64,000 bases of DNA, from contig NZ_JACHMF010000001.1 in NCBI RefSeq assembly GCF_014204895.1, positions 1,178,001 to 1,242,000 of the forward strand, written 5' to 3'. Shown one piece after another: positions 1-7,068 of this stretch. The notes below the pieces were generated by a model. That model was not told the DNA's origin, did no database searches, and saw only the letters and a program-made list of their open reading frames with translations. This stretch comes from Paractinoplanes abujensis (GTDB lineage: Bacteria > Actinomycetota > Actinomycetes > Mycobacteriales > Micromonosporaceae). Position 1 is the first letter of the stretch. The number at the start of each line of letters is the position of its first letter. Both the position numbers and the translations under genes were made by a program.

Positions 1-1
1 C

Positions 2-457
2 CCGGCGTGGGACGTGCCCGAGGGGTGGCTGCCGGTGGCCAACGCCCGCGACGAGGACGGCGACGCGTACGCGCTGGCCCACGCCGACGACCCCCGGCTG
101 GCCCGGCTGGCCGTCTTCGACGCGGTCATCAACAACGCCGACCGCAAGGGCGGCCACGTGCTCTACCCGGCGACGGGTTCGATCCACGGGGTCGACCACG
201 GCGTCAGCTTCCACGTGGAGAACAAACTGCGTACGGTGCTCTGGGGCTGGACCGGTCAGCAGCTGATCCCGGAGGCCTCCGACGTGCTCAACGGCCTGCT
301 CAGCCGGCTCGACGGCCCGCTCGGCGCCGCCCTTGAGGAACACCTCACGATCACCGAGGTGCAGCACGTGCGCAAACGGACCCGGCGCCTGCTGCGGGGC
401 GGCCGCTTCCCGAACCCGCCCGAGGACTGGCCCGCCATTCCCTGGCCGCCGGTCTGA
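2..457 (+). CDS. SCO1664-family protein, C-terminal part
   Basis: The reading frame is open from the window edge, so the N-terminus lies outside and only about 151 residues are seen. The segment [13 protein letters not shown] followed by a GVDHG motif resembles the catalytic-loop and metal-binding Asp motifs of phosphatidylinositol-kinase-like folds, which is how the actinobacterial SCO1664 family is usually described. In Streptomyces coelicolor that gene sits directly upstream of mshC (SCO1663), and the same order is seen here with a 58-bp gap. The tail is basic and ends with a Pro/Trp-rich stretch. Substrate and role are unknown; a link to mycothiol synthesis is only suggested by position. 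Confidence 0.75.
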   Translation, partial: PAWDVPEGWLPVANARDEDGDAYALAHADDPRLARLAVFDAVINNADRKGGHVLYPATGSIHGVDHGVSFHVENKLRTVLWGWTGQQLIPEASDVLNGLLSRLDGPLGAALEEHLTITEVQHVRKRTRRLLRGGRFPNPPEDWPAIPWPPV

Positions 458-502
458 CTGTCGTTTTAGCCACGCTCTCGGGCGTGTCTCAGGTGCCCTG
501 GC

Positions 503-508
503 TAGGCT
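503..508 (+). promoter_or_regulatory. Putative -10 box (TAGGCT) of leaderless mshC transcript
   Basis: TAGGCT matches the actinobacterial TANNNT -10 consensus and lies 7 nt upstream of the mshC ATG at 516. No Shine-Dalgarno sequence is visible, so a leaderless mRNA starting at or near the ATG is inferred. Confidence 0.5.
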
Positions 509-515
509 CCTGACC

Positions 516-1754
516 ATGGATACCTGGACCGGGCACGACGTGCCGACCCTGCCGGGCGAGGCGCCGTCGCCGCGCCTTTACGACTCGGCCCGCCGCGAGG
601 TCGCCGCCACAGCCCCCGGTTCCACCGCCACGATGTACGTCTGCGGCATCACGCCGTACGACGCGACCCACCTCGGGCACGCCGCCACCATGATCACGTT
701 CGATCTGGTCAACCGGCTCTGGCGCGACGCCGGCCACGACGTCAACTACGTGCAGAACGTGACCGACATCGACGACCCGCTGCTCGAACGGGCCGAGCGC
801 GACGGGGAGGACTGGATCGTCCTCGGCATGCGCGAGACGGCCCTGTTCCGCGAGGACATGGAGGCGTTGCGGATCATCCCGCCGGCGCATTACGTGGGCG
901 CGGTCGAGTCCATCCCGGCGATCGTCGAGCACGTGCTCGAGCTGCTGGCCTCCGGCGCGGCGTACACGCTCGCCGACGGCACCGGCGACGTCTACTACTC
1001 GATTGCCGCGGCCCCCCGCTTCGGCTACGAGTCCAACCTGTCCCGCGACGAGATGCGGGTGCTCTCGGCCGAGCGGGGCGGAGACCCCGACCGCGAGGGC
1101 AAGCGCGACCCGCTCGACCCGCTGCTGTGGCGCGGCGCCCGCGACGGCGAGCCCGCGTGGGAGGGCGGCGACCTCGGCCCCGGCCGCCCCGGCTGGCACA
1201 TCGAGTGCACGACGATCGCCCTGGGCCGGCTGGGCGACACGATCGACGTGCAGGGCGGGGGCAGCGACCTGCTCTACCCGCACCACGAATGCTCGGCCGC
1301 GCACGCCGAGACGCTGACCGGGCAGGCGCCGTTCGCCGCGCACTACGTGCACGCGGGCATGATCGGGCTCGAGGGCGAGAAGATGTCGAAGTCCAAGGGC
1401 AACCTGGTCTTCGTGTCGCGGCTGCGCGCCGACGGGGTCGACCCGATGGCCGTGCGGCTGGGACTGCTCTCGGGCCACTACCGCAGCGACCGCGAGTGGA
1501 CCGACGACGTGCTCAAGACGGGGGAGGAGCGGCTCGCACGCTGGCGTTCGGCCGCCGCCGCCCCGGCCGGTCCGTCGGGGGACGGGCTGCTCTCCGCCGT
1601 ACGGGAGGCTCTGCACAACGACCTGGACTCGCCGGCGGCGCTGGCTGTGGTGGACGCGTGGGCCGAGGCCGCCCTCACGAATGTGGGAGAGGACGATCAG
1701 GCGCCCGCGCTGATGGCCCGTACGGTCGACGCCCTGCTCGGAATCCGCCTCTGA
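516..1754 (+). CDS. mshC: L-cysteine:1D-myo-inositol 2-amino-2-deoxy-alpha-D-glucopyranoside ligase MshC
   Basis: MshC joins cysteine to GlcN-Ins using ATP, the third stage of mycothiol synthesis in the cytosol. The 412-aa product has the class I cysteinyl-tRNA-synthetase fold signatures: HLGH at residues 52-55 (HIGH motif), Cys43 as a likely zinc ligand in YVCGITPYD, and KMSKS at 289-293. It lacks the tRNA-binding C-terminal extension of CysS, as expected for MshC (M. tuberculosis form about 414 aa). The start at 516 is chosen because a TAGGCT -10 box lies 7 nt upstream and homologues begin near this point. Mycothiol is restricted to Actinomycetota, so this gene fixes the phylum. Its neighbour upstream is the SCO1664-type gene, as in Streptomyces. 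Confidence 0.95.
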   Translation: MDTWTGHDVPTLPGEAPSPRLYDSARREVAATAPGSTATMYVCGITPYDATHLGHAATMITFDLVNRLWRDAGHDVNYVQNVTDIDDPLLERAERDGEDWIVLGMRETALFREDMEALRIIPPAHYVGAVESIPAIVEHVLELLASGAAYTLADGTGDVYYSIAAAPRFGYESNLSRDEMRVLSAERGGDPDREGKRDPLDPLLWRGARDGEPAWEGGDLGPGRPGWHIECTTIALGRLGDTIDVQGGGSDLLYPHHECSAAHAETLTGQAPFAAHYVHAGMIGLEGEKMSKSKGNLVFVSRLRADGVDPMAVRLGLLSGHYRSDREWTDDVLKTGEERLARWRSAAAAPAGPSGDGLLSAVREALHNDLDSPAALAVVDAWAEAALTNVGEDDQAPALMARTVDALLGIRL

Positions 1755-1828
1755 GCAGACTTCTGAGCGGACTTCTGCCACGGGCGACCCTAATGGTCCG
1801 TGCCGCGTTACGGACGGGTTTTCGAGTT

Positions 1829-1847
1829 TACGACCGAATTGGTCGTA
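1829..1847. promoter_or_regulatory. 19-bp dyad, candidate operator
   Basis: TACGACC (1829-1835) and GGTCGTA (1841-1847) are perfect 7-bp inverted arms around GAATT. The dyad lies between mshC and the secreted-protein gene at 1927 and is not followed by a T-run, so an operator is more likely than a terminator. The binding protein is unknown. Confidence 0.35.
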
Positions 1848-1872
1848 CTTGCTGCAAAACCGGCACATTTCC

Positions 1873-1920
1873 CGGACGAAAGGACGAGACTTTCGGTCGT
1901 CCTACTTTCGTCCGAAAGGA
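1873..1920 (+). promoter_or_regulatory. 5'-leader stem-loop overlapping the Shine-Dalgarno
   Basis: CGGACGAAAG (1873-1882) pairs perfectly with CTTTCGTCCG (1905-1914), and inside it GACGA (1883-1887) pairs with TCGTC (1897-1901). An alternative fold pairs CTTTCGG (1890-1896) with CCGAAAG (1912-1918), which contains part of the SD of the gene at 1927. The folds share bases and cannot coexist. A translational switch or a protein-binding leader is inferred. Confidence 0.45.
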
Positions 1921-1926
1921 ACCATC

Positions 1927-2208
1927 ATGCGTCGTCCGGTCATGTACCTCGCCGGTCTGCTCCTGGCCTCCGGTGCGAGCCTCGCCCTCGCGGGTCCCGC
2001 CCAGGCTGCCGTCTCCCACGACAGCGGCGCGTCGAAGTCCTCGCACTACTGGTGCGACGAGGACGACTACTACGGCTACAGCCACCACCACCGTCGCCAC
2101 CACCACCGTCACGGTGGCGGCTACGACTTCTGGGACGGCGACCGCTACAGCTACACCGTGAACAACGGCTTCTTCAACGGCAACCGGATCGGCATCGACA
2201 TCTTCTGA
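1927..2208 (+). CDS. Small secreted His/Tyr/Gly-rich protein
   Basis: The 93-aa product begins with a Sec signal peptide: basic MRR, a hydrophobic core around residues 6-22, and a likely signal peptidase site after AQA near residue 27. The mature part of about 65 residues is rich in His (a cluster around HHHRRHHHRH), Tyr, Asp and Gly, and ends in a hydrophobic GIDIF. Such a composition could bind metal or coat the cell surface, but no family is recognised. The ATG is preceded by GAAAGGA (1914-1920) at good spacing, and the leader folds into competing hairpins. Twin terminator hairpins follow. It is probably a monocistronic, translationally regulated extracytoplasmic protein. Confidence 0.7.
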   Translation: MRRPVMYLAGLLLASGASLALAGPAQAAVSHDSGASKSSHYWCDEDDYYGYSHHHRRHHHRHGGGYDFWDGDRYSYTVNNGFFNGNRIGIDIF

Positions 2209-2224
2209 GTGTCGTAACGCGAAA

Positions 2225-2278
2225 GGGCTGTCCCCAGCCCGGAACGACCCGAGGGAGCCGCCGGCCCCTCGGGTCTTT
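2225..2278. terminator. Tandem terminator hairpins
   Basis: GGGCTG/CAGCCC (2225-2230 and 2235-2240) forms a short hairpin, then GACCCGAGGG (2246-2255) pairs perfectly with CCCTCGGGTC (2266-2275), followed by TTT. They lie between two convergent genes and could stop both transcripts. Confidence 0.65.
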
Positions 2279-2292
2279 GCATCTCTGCTTCC

Positions 2293-3087
2293 CTACGCCA
2301 GGGCCAACCCCGGATCGGTGTCCGGGGTCTGCGGTGCCGGGGCCGGGATCTTGTATTCCTCGGTCAGCGTCGTCATCGGGCCCGGCCACGTCGCCTGGGC
2401 CACCTCGATCGGCTTGCGCGACTCGTCGAACGCCACATGCAGCAGGTGCAGCACCGGGGTGTCCGGGCGGATCTGCAACACCTCGGCCTCGTCGCGGCTC
2501 GGCTGCCGGGCGGTGACCGTGTCGGTGGCCGAGGCGTAACGCTTGCCCAGCACCTCCTCGGCCTCCTGATAGAGCGGCCGGCCGAACGCCTCGGCCCGCT
2601 CCAGCGACGTGCCGCTCACATCGGTCACCCGGAACCACGAGGCGCCGATCTCCACCGTGGCGTCGTCGGTCTTCACCAGATGCCGCCGGGCCAGCATCTC
2701 CGTGCCGTCACGAACCCCGAACGCGTCGGCCACCTCCGGCGGGGCGGGCTCACGACGGACGGAAACCAGCTGCTGCCGATAGCGGGCGGCAAGATCGGCG
2801 TGGTAGCCCCGGTGCGCGCCGTAACGCCCCCGCGACAACCGATTCAGGCGGCGGCGGGTGCCCCGGACGTACGTGCCGGAACCGGGCTTGGTGATCAGGA
2901 TGCCCTCGACCCGCAACTGATCGACGGTGCGCTGGACGGTTTGCTTGGCGACCCCGAACATCTCAGCCATCGCGGGGATCGAGGGGAGGCGCTCACCGGG
3001 CTGCCAGTCACCGCGCCGGATACGTTCACGCAGCTGGGTGGCAATTTGGCGGTGCGGGAACTCCGCGGCTCCGGGGTTGATCGTCAT
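2293..3087 (-). CDS. GntR-family transcriptional regulator with UTRA-type effector domain
   Basis: The 264-aa protein has a winged-helix GntR DNA-binding domain at about residues 10-75 (IATQLRERIRRGDWQPGERLPS, then a helix-turn-helix and the GSGTYVRG wing) and a C-terminal UTRA-type ligand domain at about 100-240, placing it in the HutC/FarR branch. These are one-component regulators that leave DNA upon binding a small molecule. The ATG at 3087 is preceded by AAGGAGG on the minus strand at ideal distance. Upstream on the same strand lie a repetitive reading frame and two copies of CCTAGGTTCCTAGG, which could be its operators. The ligand is unknown. Confidence 0.85.
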   Translation of the reverse strand: MTINPGAAEFPHRQIATQLRERIRRGDWQPGERLPSIPAMAEMFGVAKQTVQRTVDQLRVEGILITKPGSGTYVRGTRRRLNRLSRGRYGAHRGYHADLAARYRQQLVSVRREPAPPEVADAFGVRDGTEMLARRHLVKTDDATVEIGASWFRVTDVSGTSLERAEAFGRPLYQEAEEVLGKRYASATDTVTARQPSRDEAEVLQIRPDTPVLHLLHVAFDESRKPIEVAQATWPGPMTTLTEEYKIPAPAPQTPDTDPGLALA

Positions 3088-3137
3088 TGCCGGCCTCCTT
3101 GCCGATGCCTTCGTCCTGCCTGTCGATCGCGCCTGCG

Positions 3138-3476
3138 CTAGCGGCTCGTCGATCGTTCGTGCCAGTGTCTGACGCACTGCCCGTGTCCGGTCTCTCCGTG
3201 CCGTGCGTCGCCCAGGCTTCTGCTGTCACCGCACCACTCGTCCCGCGCCGCCGTTCCCGCCTGCCCCGCCTGCCCCCCAAGGCTCGCCCCGCCAAGGTTC
3301 GCCCGGCCAAGGTTCGCCCGGCCAAGGTTCGCCCGGCCAAGGTTCGCCCGGCCAAGGTTCGCCCGGCCAAGGTTCGCCCGGCCAAGGTTCGCCCGGCCAA
3401 GGTTCGCCCGGCCAAGGCTCGCCCCCGCCAAGGCCCCTGCGGTTCGCCAAGGCGCCTGCGGCCCGCCGATCACCAT
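3138..3476 (-). CDS. Possible pentapeptide-repeat protein over a minisatellite
   Basis: A 112-aa frame contains about ten consecutive A(N/S)LG(R/G) units, which agrees with the A(D/N)LXX pentapeptide-repeat consensus that folds into right-handed quadrilateral helices. The flanks are Arg/Gly-rich and show no known domain. It would begin 8 bp downstream of a CCTAGGTTCCTAGG box and end 50 bp before the GntR start, so a short operon is possible. The 15-bp DNA unit gives a pentapeptide repeat in all six frames, and no clear SD precedes the ATG. Coding status is therefore uncertain. Confidence 0.3.
   Translation of the reverse strand: MVIGGPQAPWRTAGALAGASLGRANLGRANLGRANLGRANLGRANLGRANLGRANLGRANLGGASLGGQAGQAGTAARDEWCGDSRSLGDARHGETGHGQCVRHWHERSTSR
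3281..3431. repeat. 15-bp minisatellite (about 10 units)
   Basis: Eight identical units GGTTCGCCCGGCCAA run from 3296 to 3415, flanked by one variant unit on each side. Perfect identity of units suggests recent slippage expansion. The length is a multiple of three, so any overlapping frame stays open. Confidence 0.95.
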
Positions 3477-3481
3477 TTACA

Positions 3482-3500
3482 CACCTAGGTTCCTAGGATG
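3482..3500. promoter_or_regulatory. CCTAGGTTCCTAGG box, copy 1
   Basis: CACCTAGGTTCCTAGGATG contains two CCTAGG palindromes spaced by TT. An identical 19-mer occurs 85 bp downstream. It lies just upstream of the repetitive minus-strand frame and the GntR gene, so it is a candidate GntR operator. Confidence 0.4.
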
Positions 3501-3566
3501 ACCCAACGACGAGGACACGCCAGCGGCGACACGCCAACCCGCCACCCTACATTCGCCGATTCAATG

Positions 3567-3585
3567 CACCTAGGTTCCTAGGATG
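3567..3585. promoter_or_regulatory. CCTAGGTTCCTAGG box, copy 2
   Basis: This is an exact 19-bp copy of the box at 3482-3500. The flanking bases differ, so the conserved core is probably the functional or duplicated unit. It abuts the rearranged hisN remnant that begins near 3600. Confidence 0.4.
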
Positions 3586-3599
3586 CCCTATCGGTTGCG

Positions 3600-3743
3600 G
3601 GGGCGCCGCCGCAATTCGAGGCCTCGCCGAGCTGCCCCGGGAGGTCAAGGCGGATGGGATCGCGTCGGACGGACGGGCCGAGGTCAGCACGTTCCGGACC
3701 GCCGACTCGACGGCCCGGTCGGCGGCGGTCACGACCGAGCCGT
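3600..3743 (+). pseudogene. Rearranged fragment of a hisN/inositol-monophosphatase gene
   Basis: Bases of about 3600-3653 match the sense strand of the phosphatase gene at 57663-58463 (encoding FEALAELPREVKADG) with a 1-base deletion. Bases of about 3655-3741 match the adjacent segment (encoding GSVVTAADRAVES through RPSDAI) but in inverted orientation, with only three mismatches over about 85 bp. The two pieces are contiguous in the intact gene, so a local inversion of about 87 bp occurred within a duplicated fragment. No intact reading frame remains. It is not expressed as a phosphatase. Confidence 0.8.
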
Positions 3744-3765
3744 GTGACGATGGGGGACAACCAAA

Positions 3766-3801
3766 GAGCCCGGCCACGCGTCAGACGAGCGGGCCGGGCT
3801 C
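3766..3801 (-). terminator. Terminator after the PAC2 gene
   Basis: GAGCCCGGCC (3766-3775) and GGCCGGGCTC (3792-3801) form a perfect 10-bp stem with a 16-nt loop. On the minus strand it is followed by TTTGGTTGTCC, a weak T-tract, and it starts 15 bp beyond the PAC2 stop codon. Confidence 0.7.
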
Positions 3802-3815
3802 CGAGATGGCGATCG

Positions 3816-4685
3816 CTACCAGGAGCCGGCGGTCGGACCGGCCGACCCGCCCCGGCGCCGCAGGTACTTCTCGAACTCGCTGGCGATCTCGTCCCCGGTC
3901 AGCGGCTGGATGCCTTCGTCACCGACGCGTTCCTCCAGCTCCCGTACGTATTCACCCAGCTCGGCGTCCTGCTCGGCGGCGGCCCGGACGCGCTTTTCCC
4001 ACTCGTCGGCCTCCTCGGCCAGGTCGGCCAGCGGCACCGGCAGGTCGAGCACGTCCTCGAGGCGGCTGAGCAGGGCCAGCGTCGCTTTGGGGCAGGGCGG
4101 GTTGTTCGCGTAGTGCGGCACGTGCACCCAGAACGACAGCGCGTCGAGTTCGGCCCGCCCGGCCGCCTCGTGCAGCACGCCGACGATGCCGGTCGGTCCG
4201 TCGTAGCGGGTGGGGACCACGTTGTACTTCTCACCGGCGTCACGGTCGGAGGCGGAGCCGCTGATCGGCAGGGGCCGGGTGTACGGCACGTCGGCCAGCA
4301 GGGCACCCAGCAACACGATGCGCTCGACCTCGAGGCTGTGACACAACTCCAGGACCTGCTCGCAGAAGGTGCGCCAGCGCATGCTCGGCTCGATGCCGCG
4401 GATCAGCACCACGTCGCGCTCGGCGCCGGGCGGGCTGGCCACCGTGAACCGCGTGGTCGGCCATTCGATTTTGCGGGTCTCACCCTCGGCCATCGTGATC
4501 GTCGGCCGGCTGACCTGGAAGTCGTAGAAGTCCTCCGGGTCGATGGTGGTGATCTCGCGGGCCTGCCACACCTGCTCGAGGTGTTCCACGGCCGCGGTCG
4601 ATGCGTCCGCTGCGTCGTTCCAGCCCTCGAAGGCGGCGATGGCCACGGGCGATCGGAGCAGCGGGAGGCCGTCGAACTCAGTCAT
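3816..4685 (-). CDS. PAC2 family protein
   Basis: The 289-aa protein belongs to the PAC2 family, named for eukaryotic proteasome assembly chaperone 2 and widespread in actinobacteria (Rv2125 is the M. tuberculosis member). Recognisable stretches are VAIAAFEGWNDAADA near the N-terminus, IVLLGALLADVPYTRPLP in the middle and WVHVPHYANNPPCPKATLALL. The C-terminal third is acidic and helical, ending with the QPLTGDEIASEFEKYLRR tail typical of this group. TAGGCT lies 6 nt upstream of the ATG, so it is probably leaderless. Its place next to a proteasome region is conserved, but a chaperone role in bacteria has not been established by the sequence. A perfect terminator follows. Confidence 0.88.
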   Translation of the reverse strand: MTEFDGLPLLRSPVAIAAFEGWNDAADASTAAVEHLEQVWQAREITTIDPEDFYDFQVSRPTITMAEGETRKIEWPTTRFTVASPPGAERDVVLIRGIEPSMRWRTFCEQVLELCHSLEVERIVLLGALLADVPYTRPLPISGSASDRDAGEKYNVVPTRYDGPTGIVGVLHEAAGRAELDALSFWVHVPHYANNPPCPKATLALLSRLEDVLDLPVPLADLAEEADEWEKRVRAAAEQDAELGEYVRELEERVGDEGIQPLTGDEIASEFEKYLRRRGGSAGPTAGSW

Positions 4686-4802
4686 GCTGACAGCCTACGT
4701 TCACCCCGCGCACACCACTCGGCGGCCGCGCCGCGCCCGCCGGGCATCACCGCCGGTAGTAAACCGCAAAAGCCGCAAGACGTACGGAACAAGGAGCGCT
4801 GG

Positions 4803-5357
4803 TTAGACCTTGGCCGGCAGGCGCCGATGCAGTTCGGCCAGCAGCACGGACGGGGCCGGGGACATCAGGCCCACGTCGACGAGGTAGATAGCCCGCCCGC
4901 CGTCGCGGCGACGTGTGCGCGGGGCCCGGCCGGGCCCGCCGCCCGGCTCCACGAAGTCGGCGTCCACGGGTGTGATCATGAGCTCGGTGAACGGTCCGCG
5001 GTAGCGCAGCGCGACCTCCTCGATGCCGGCCCACGGGATGTGCACGGGCCGGCGGCCGGTGGCGGCGAAGTCGAGCCCACGCATCGAGCTGTGCAGCCAG
5101 CCCAGCCGGTTCCAGGCGGCCAGCAGGATCACGGCGGCCAGCGCGACCGGCACGGTCAGGGCCAGCTCGACGTAGAGGACCACGTCGTCGGCGGAGGGGG
5201 TGTCGCCCAGCGCGAGCCGCAACAGCACGAACAGAACCAGTGTGGTCGCCCAGACGGCGGCGATCACCCAGAGCATCGTGACGTAGACCATCGCCCGGGA
5301 CTGCAGGAAGGTGACCGTGTCGTCATCCGGTCCGAGCACCTCGTCGATGTGCGCCAC
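4803..5357 (-). CDS. Two-TM membrane protein with PH-like C-terminal domain
   Basis: The 184-aa product has a short polar N-terminus, two membrane segments at about residues 22-50 and 58-82, and a cytosolic domain whose strands (VHIPWAGIEEVALRYRG, ELMITPVDADF) resemble bacterial PH-like folds. The Gly/Arg-rich loop around residues 130-145 is probably disordered. The GTG at 5357 is chosen because CATAAT, an almost perfect -10 hexamer, lies exactly 6 nt upstream on the minus strand, suggesting a leaderless mRNA. It is divergent from the acetyltransferase gene with about 50 bp between starts. Function is unknown. Confidence 0.65.
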   Translation of the reverse strand: MAHIDEVLGPDDDTVTFLQSRAMVYVTMLWVIAAVWATTLVLFVLLRLALGDTPSADDVVLYVELALTVPVALAAVILLAAWNRLGWLHSSMRGLDFAATGRRPVHIPWAGIEEVALRYRGPFTELMITPVDADFVEPGGGPGRAPRTRRRDGGRAIYLVDVGLMSPAPSVLLAELHRRLPAKV

Positions 5358-5411
5358 GATGGAATTATGCCCGCTTTGGCGCAGGATAGAGGTGATTATG
5401 GGGAGGTGACC

Positions 5412-5873
5412 GTGACGCGGCTGGGGGACGACGACCCCGCGACGTGGGAGGCCGCCGCGCGCCTCCTCGACGAATACCGTCAGCACTTCGGGGCCAACCC
5501 GGCCCCCGAGGCCGCCGCGAGCTGGCTCCGCGACCAGATCGACGCCGCCCGGGCCCGCGTTTACCTGGCCGTCGCTGGTGGCATCACCCCTGACGGCGAG
5601 GGCGCCGAGGGCATCTGCACGGTCGCCGTCGTGCCGGCCGCGCTCACCCTGCGCACGGTCTGGCTGATCCGGGACCTTTACGTACGCCCCTCCGCCCGCC
5701 GCCGTGGCGTGGCCCGGGCCCTGATCGAGGCGGTGGCCGACGAGGCTGCCGCCAGTGGCGCCCACCGGTTGTCACTGCAGACCGAGACGGCCAACGTGCG
5801 GGCGTCGGAACTCTACGTCGGCAGCGGCTTCATCCCGCTGGCCGACGTCACCGTCATGGACCGCGTCCTCTGA
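5412..5873 (+). CDS. GNAT-family N-acetyltransferase
   Basis: The 153-aa protein has the GNAT acetyl-CoA binding motif A: the beta strand WLIRDLYVRPSARRRGVARALIEAV contains R-R-R-G-V-A around the pyrophosphate loop, and motif B follows as LSLQTETANVRASELYVGSGF. The acceptor cannot be told from sequence. The start GTG at 5412 is supported by GGGGAGG at 5400-5406. A GTG at 5406 is in frame but would overlap the SD. The long upstream open frame on this strand is antisense to PAC2 and the membrane gene and is not part of the protein. It is divergent from the membrane gene. Confidence 0.85.
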   Translation: MTRLGDDDPATWEAAARLLDEYRQHFGANPAPEAAASWLRDQIDAARARVYLAVAGGITPDGEGAEGICTVAVVPAALTLRTVWLIRDLYVRPSARRRGVARALIEAVADEAAASGAHRLSLQTETANVRASELYVGSGFIPLADVTVMDRVL

Positions 5874-6078
5874 CAGCGGCAAGAGGCCCCATCACTGTTG
5901 AGAAGCGTCCGCCCGCGGCCGCACCAGCAAGATCACCCCACCCCTGTGACCCGCCCCAACCGGGGGACCTCCACCCTCGCCGATTTTACGGGGTCGGGGC
6001 GATCTTGGCGGGCGTGCGACGTGGTGGCTGTGGACGAACGGGGATTGTGGACAACCGCGGGTGGGCCGGCGGAATGTG
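5874..6078. other. Convergent intergenic region with DnaA-box-like sites
   Basis: No gene is seen in this gap between convergent stops. TGTGGACAA at 6046-6054 is the exact reverse complement of the actinobacterial DnaA box TTGTCCACA, and TGTGGACGA at 6029-6037 is a one-mismatch copy. A pair this close may bind DnaA, but no other origin features are present. Confidence 0.35.
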
Positions 6079-6906
6079 CTAGACCGTCGCGGGCACGGGG
6101 TCGGCGGGGGTCTCGACGGGGGGCTGGGTCGCCTGCTTGCGCTTGGCGTAGGCGTACAGGCGGTAGATCAGCAGCAGTTCGAAGGCGACCATCAGCACCG
6201 AGGACGCGGCGCCCACGAGCAGGATCTGCCCGGCGACCGGGCCGACGATGAACACGAACATCATGAACTCGATGCCGCTGAACAGGTGGGGCCGGATGCG
6301 GTGGCGGACCAGGAAGTTGCGCAGGCGCCACACGGCGGACTCGTTGCCGGTGGCCGTGGGGGCGGTGACGGGGCCGGCCACGGCGTCCTCGTCGGTCATC
6401 ACCACGGCGTCCTGGTTGAGGTCGGCGCGGACCTTGCCCATCTGCAGCGCGTTCAAGTAGCGGAACATGTCGAGGAAGATGACGATCCCGCCGAGCCACA
6501 GGTAGGCCATGTTGTCGGTGGCCGCGTACTGGCCGCCGAAGAGGCCGACCCCGCAGATGGCCACGCGCAGGCGGTCGAGCACGTAGTCGAGCCAGGAGCC
6601 GAAGGCCGATCCGGTGCCGTTCAGCCGGGCGATCTTGCCGTCCATGCAGTCCAGGACGAAGCTGAGGTGGAAGAGCAGTGCGCCGGCCAGCAACCAGCCG
6701 TAGTCGGCCTGCCAGAAGCAGTACGCGGACACGATGCCGATCAGGAAGGCCAAGGTGGTCAGGCGGTTCGGGGTGACGGCGCGCCACGGCTGGACCAGCC
6801 AGACGAGACGGGAGGCGAGCGGGTCGACGAGGCCGACGGTCCACCACGCGTCTCGCTGTTTGTACGTGCGGTCGCGGATCACTTCGAGGGGATACCGCTG
6901 CGCCAT
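6079..6906 (-). CDS. CDP-alcohol phosphatidyltransferase family protein
   Basis: The 275-aa membrane enzyme carries the complete CDP-alcohol phosphotransferase motif D-G-x2-A-R-x8-G-x3-D-x3-D in DGKIARLNGTGSAFGSWLDYVLD at about residues 86-108. The motif coordinates metal and the CDP-linked donor at the membrane face. About six membrane segments are visible, with a basic C-terminal YAYAKRKQ tail. The acceptor (inositol phosphate, glycerol phosphate or another polyol) cannot be set. The ATG at 6906 has AGGAG about 9 nt upstream; an earlier in-frame ATG lies 39 bp upstream without an SD. The gene is divergent from the phosphoribosyltransferase gene, with a 162-bp promoter region between them. 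Confidence 0.88.
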   Translation of the reverse strand: MAQRYPLEVIRDRTYKQRDAWWTVGLVDPLASRLVWLVQPWRAVTPNRLTTLAFLIGIVSAYCFWQADYGWLLAGALLFHLSFVLDCMDGKIARLNGTGSAFGSWLDYVLDRLRVAICGVGLFGGQYAATDNMAYLWLGGIVIFLDMFRYLNALQMGKVRADLNQDAVVMTDEDAVAGPVTAPTATGNESAVWRLRNFLVRHRIRPHLFSGIEFMMFVFIVGPVAGQILLVGAASSVLMVAFELLLIYRLYAYAKRKQATQPPVETPADPVPATV

Positions 6907-7068
6907 GCGACTACTCCTGGTGCTGCCGGAAACATGAACGATCAACCGCGCGGACCTTACTAGAAGTTGAACAAGCCGGGAAGGGCGGTTGGGGCGTGTC
7001 GGAAATCGAGGAACTTTTCGGTCACACGCAGTTAATTTGCCGGTGATCTACCCGATGGGGGGACCTCT

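Noticed and set aside
489..1868. Long minus-strand open frame antisense to mshC
   Set aside because: It is a GC-bias shadow: it lacks a domain and lies wholly opposite a clear gene.
3654..5411. Long plus-strand frame ahead of the GNAT gene
   Set aside because: It runs antisense to PAC2 and the membrane gene and has no recognisable domain; the GNAT start at 5412 has an SD.
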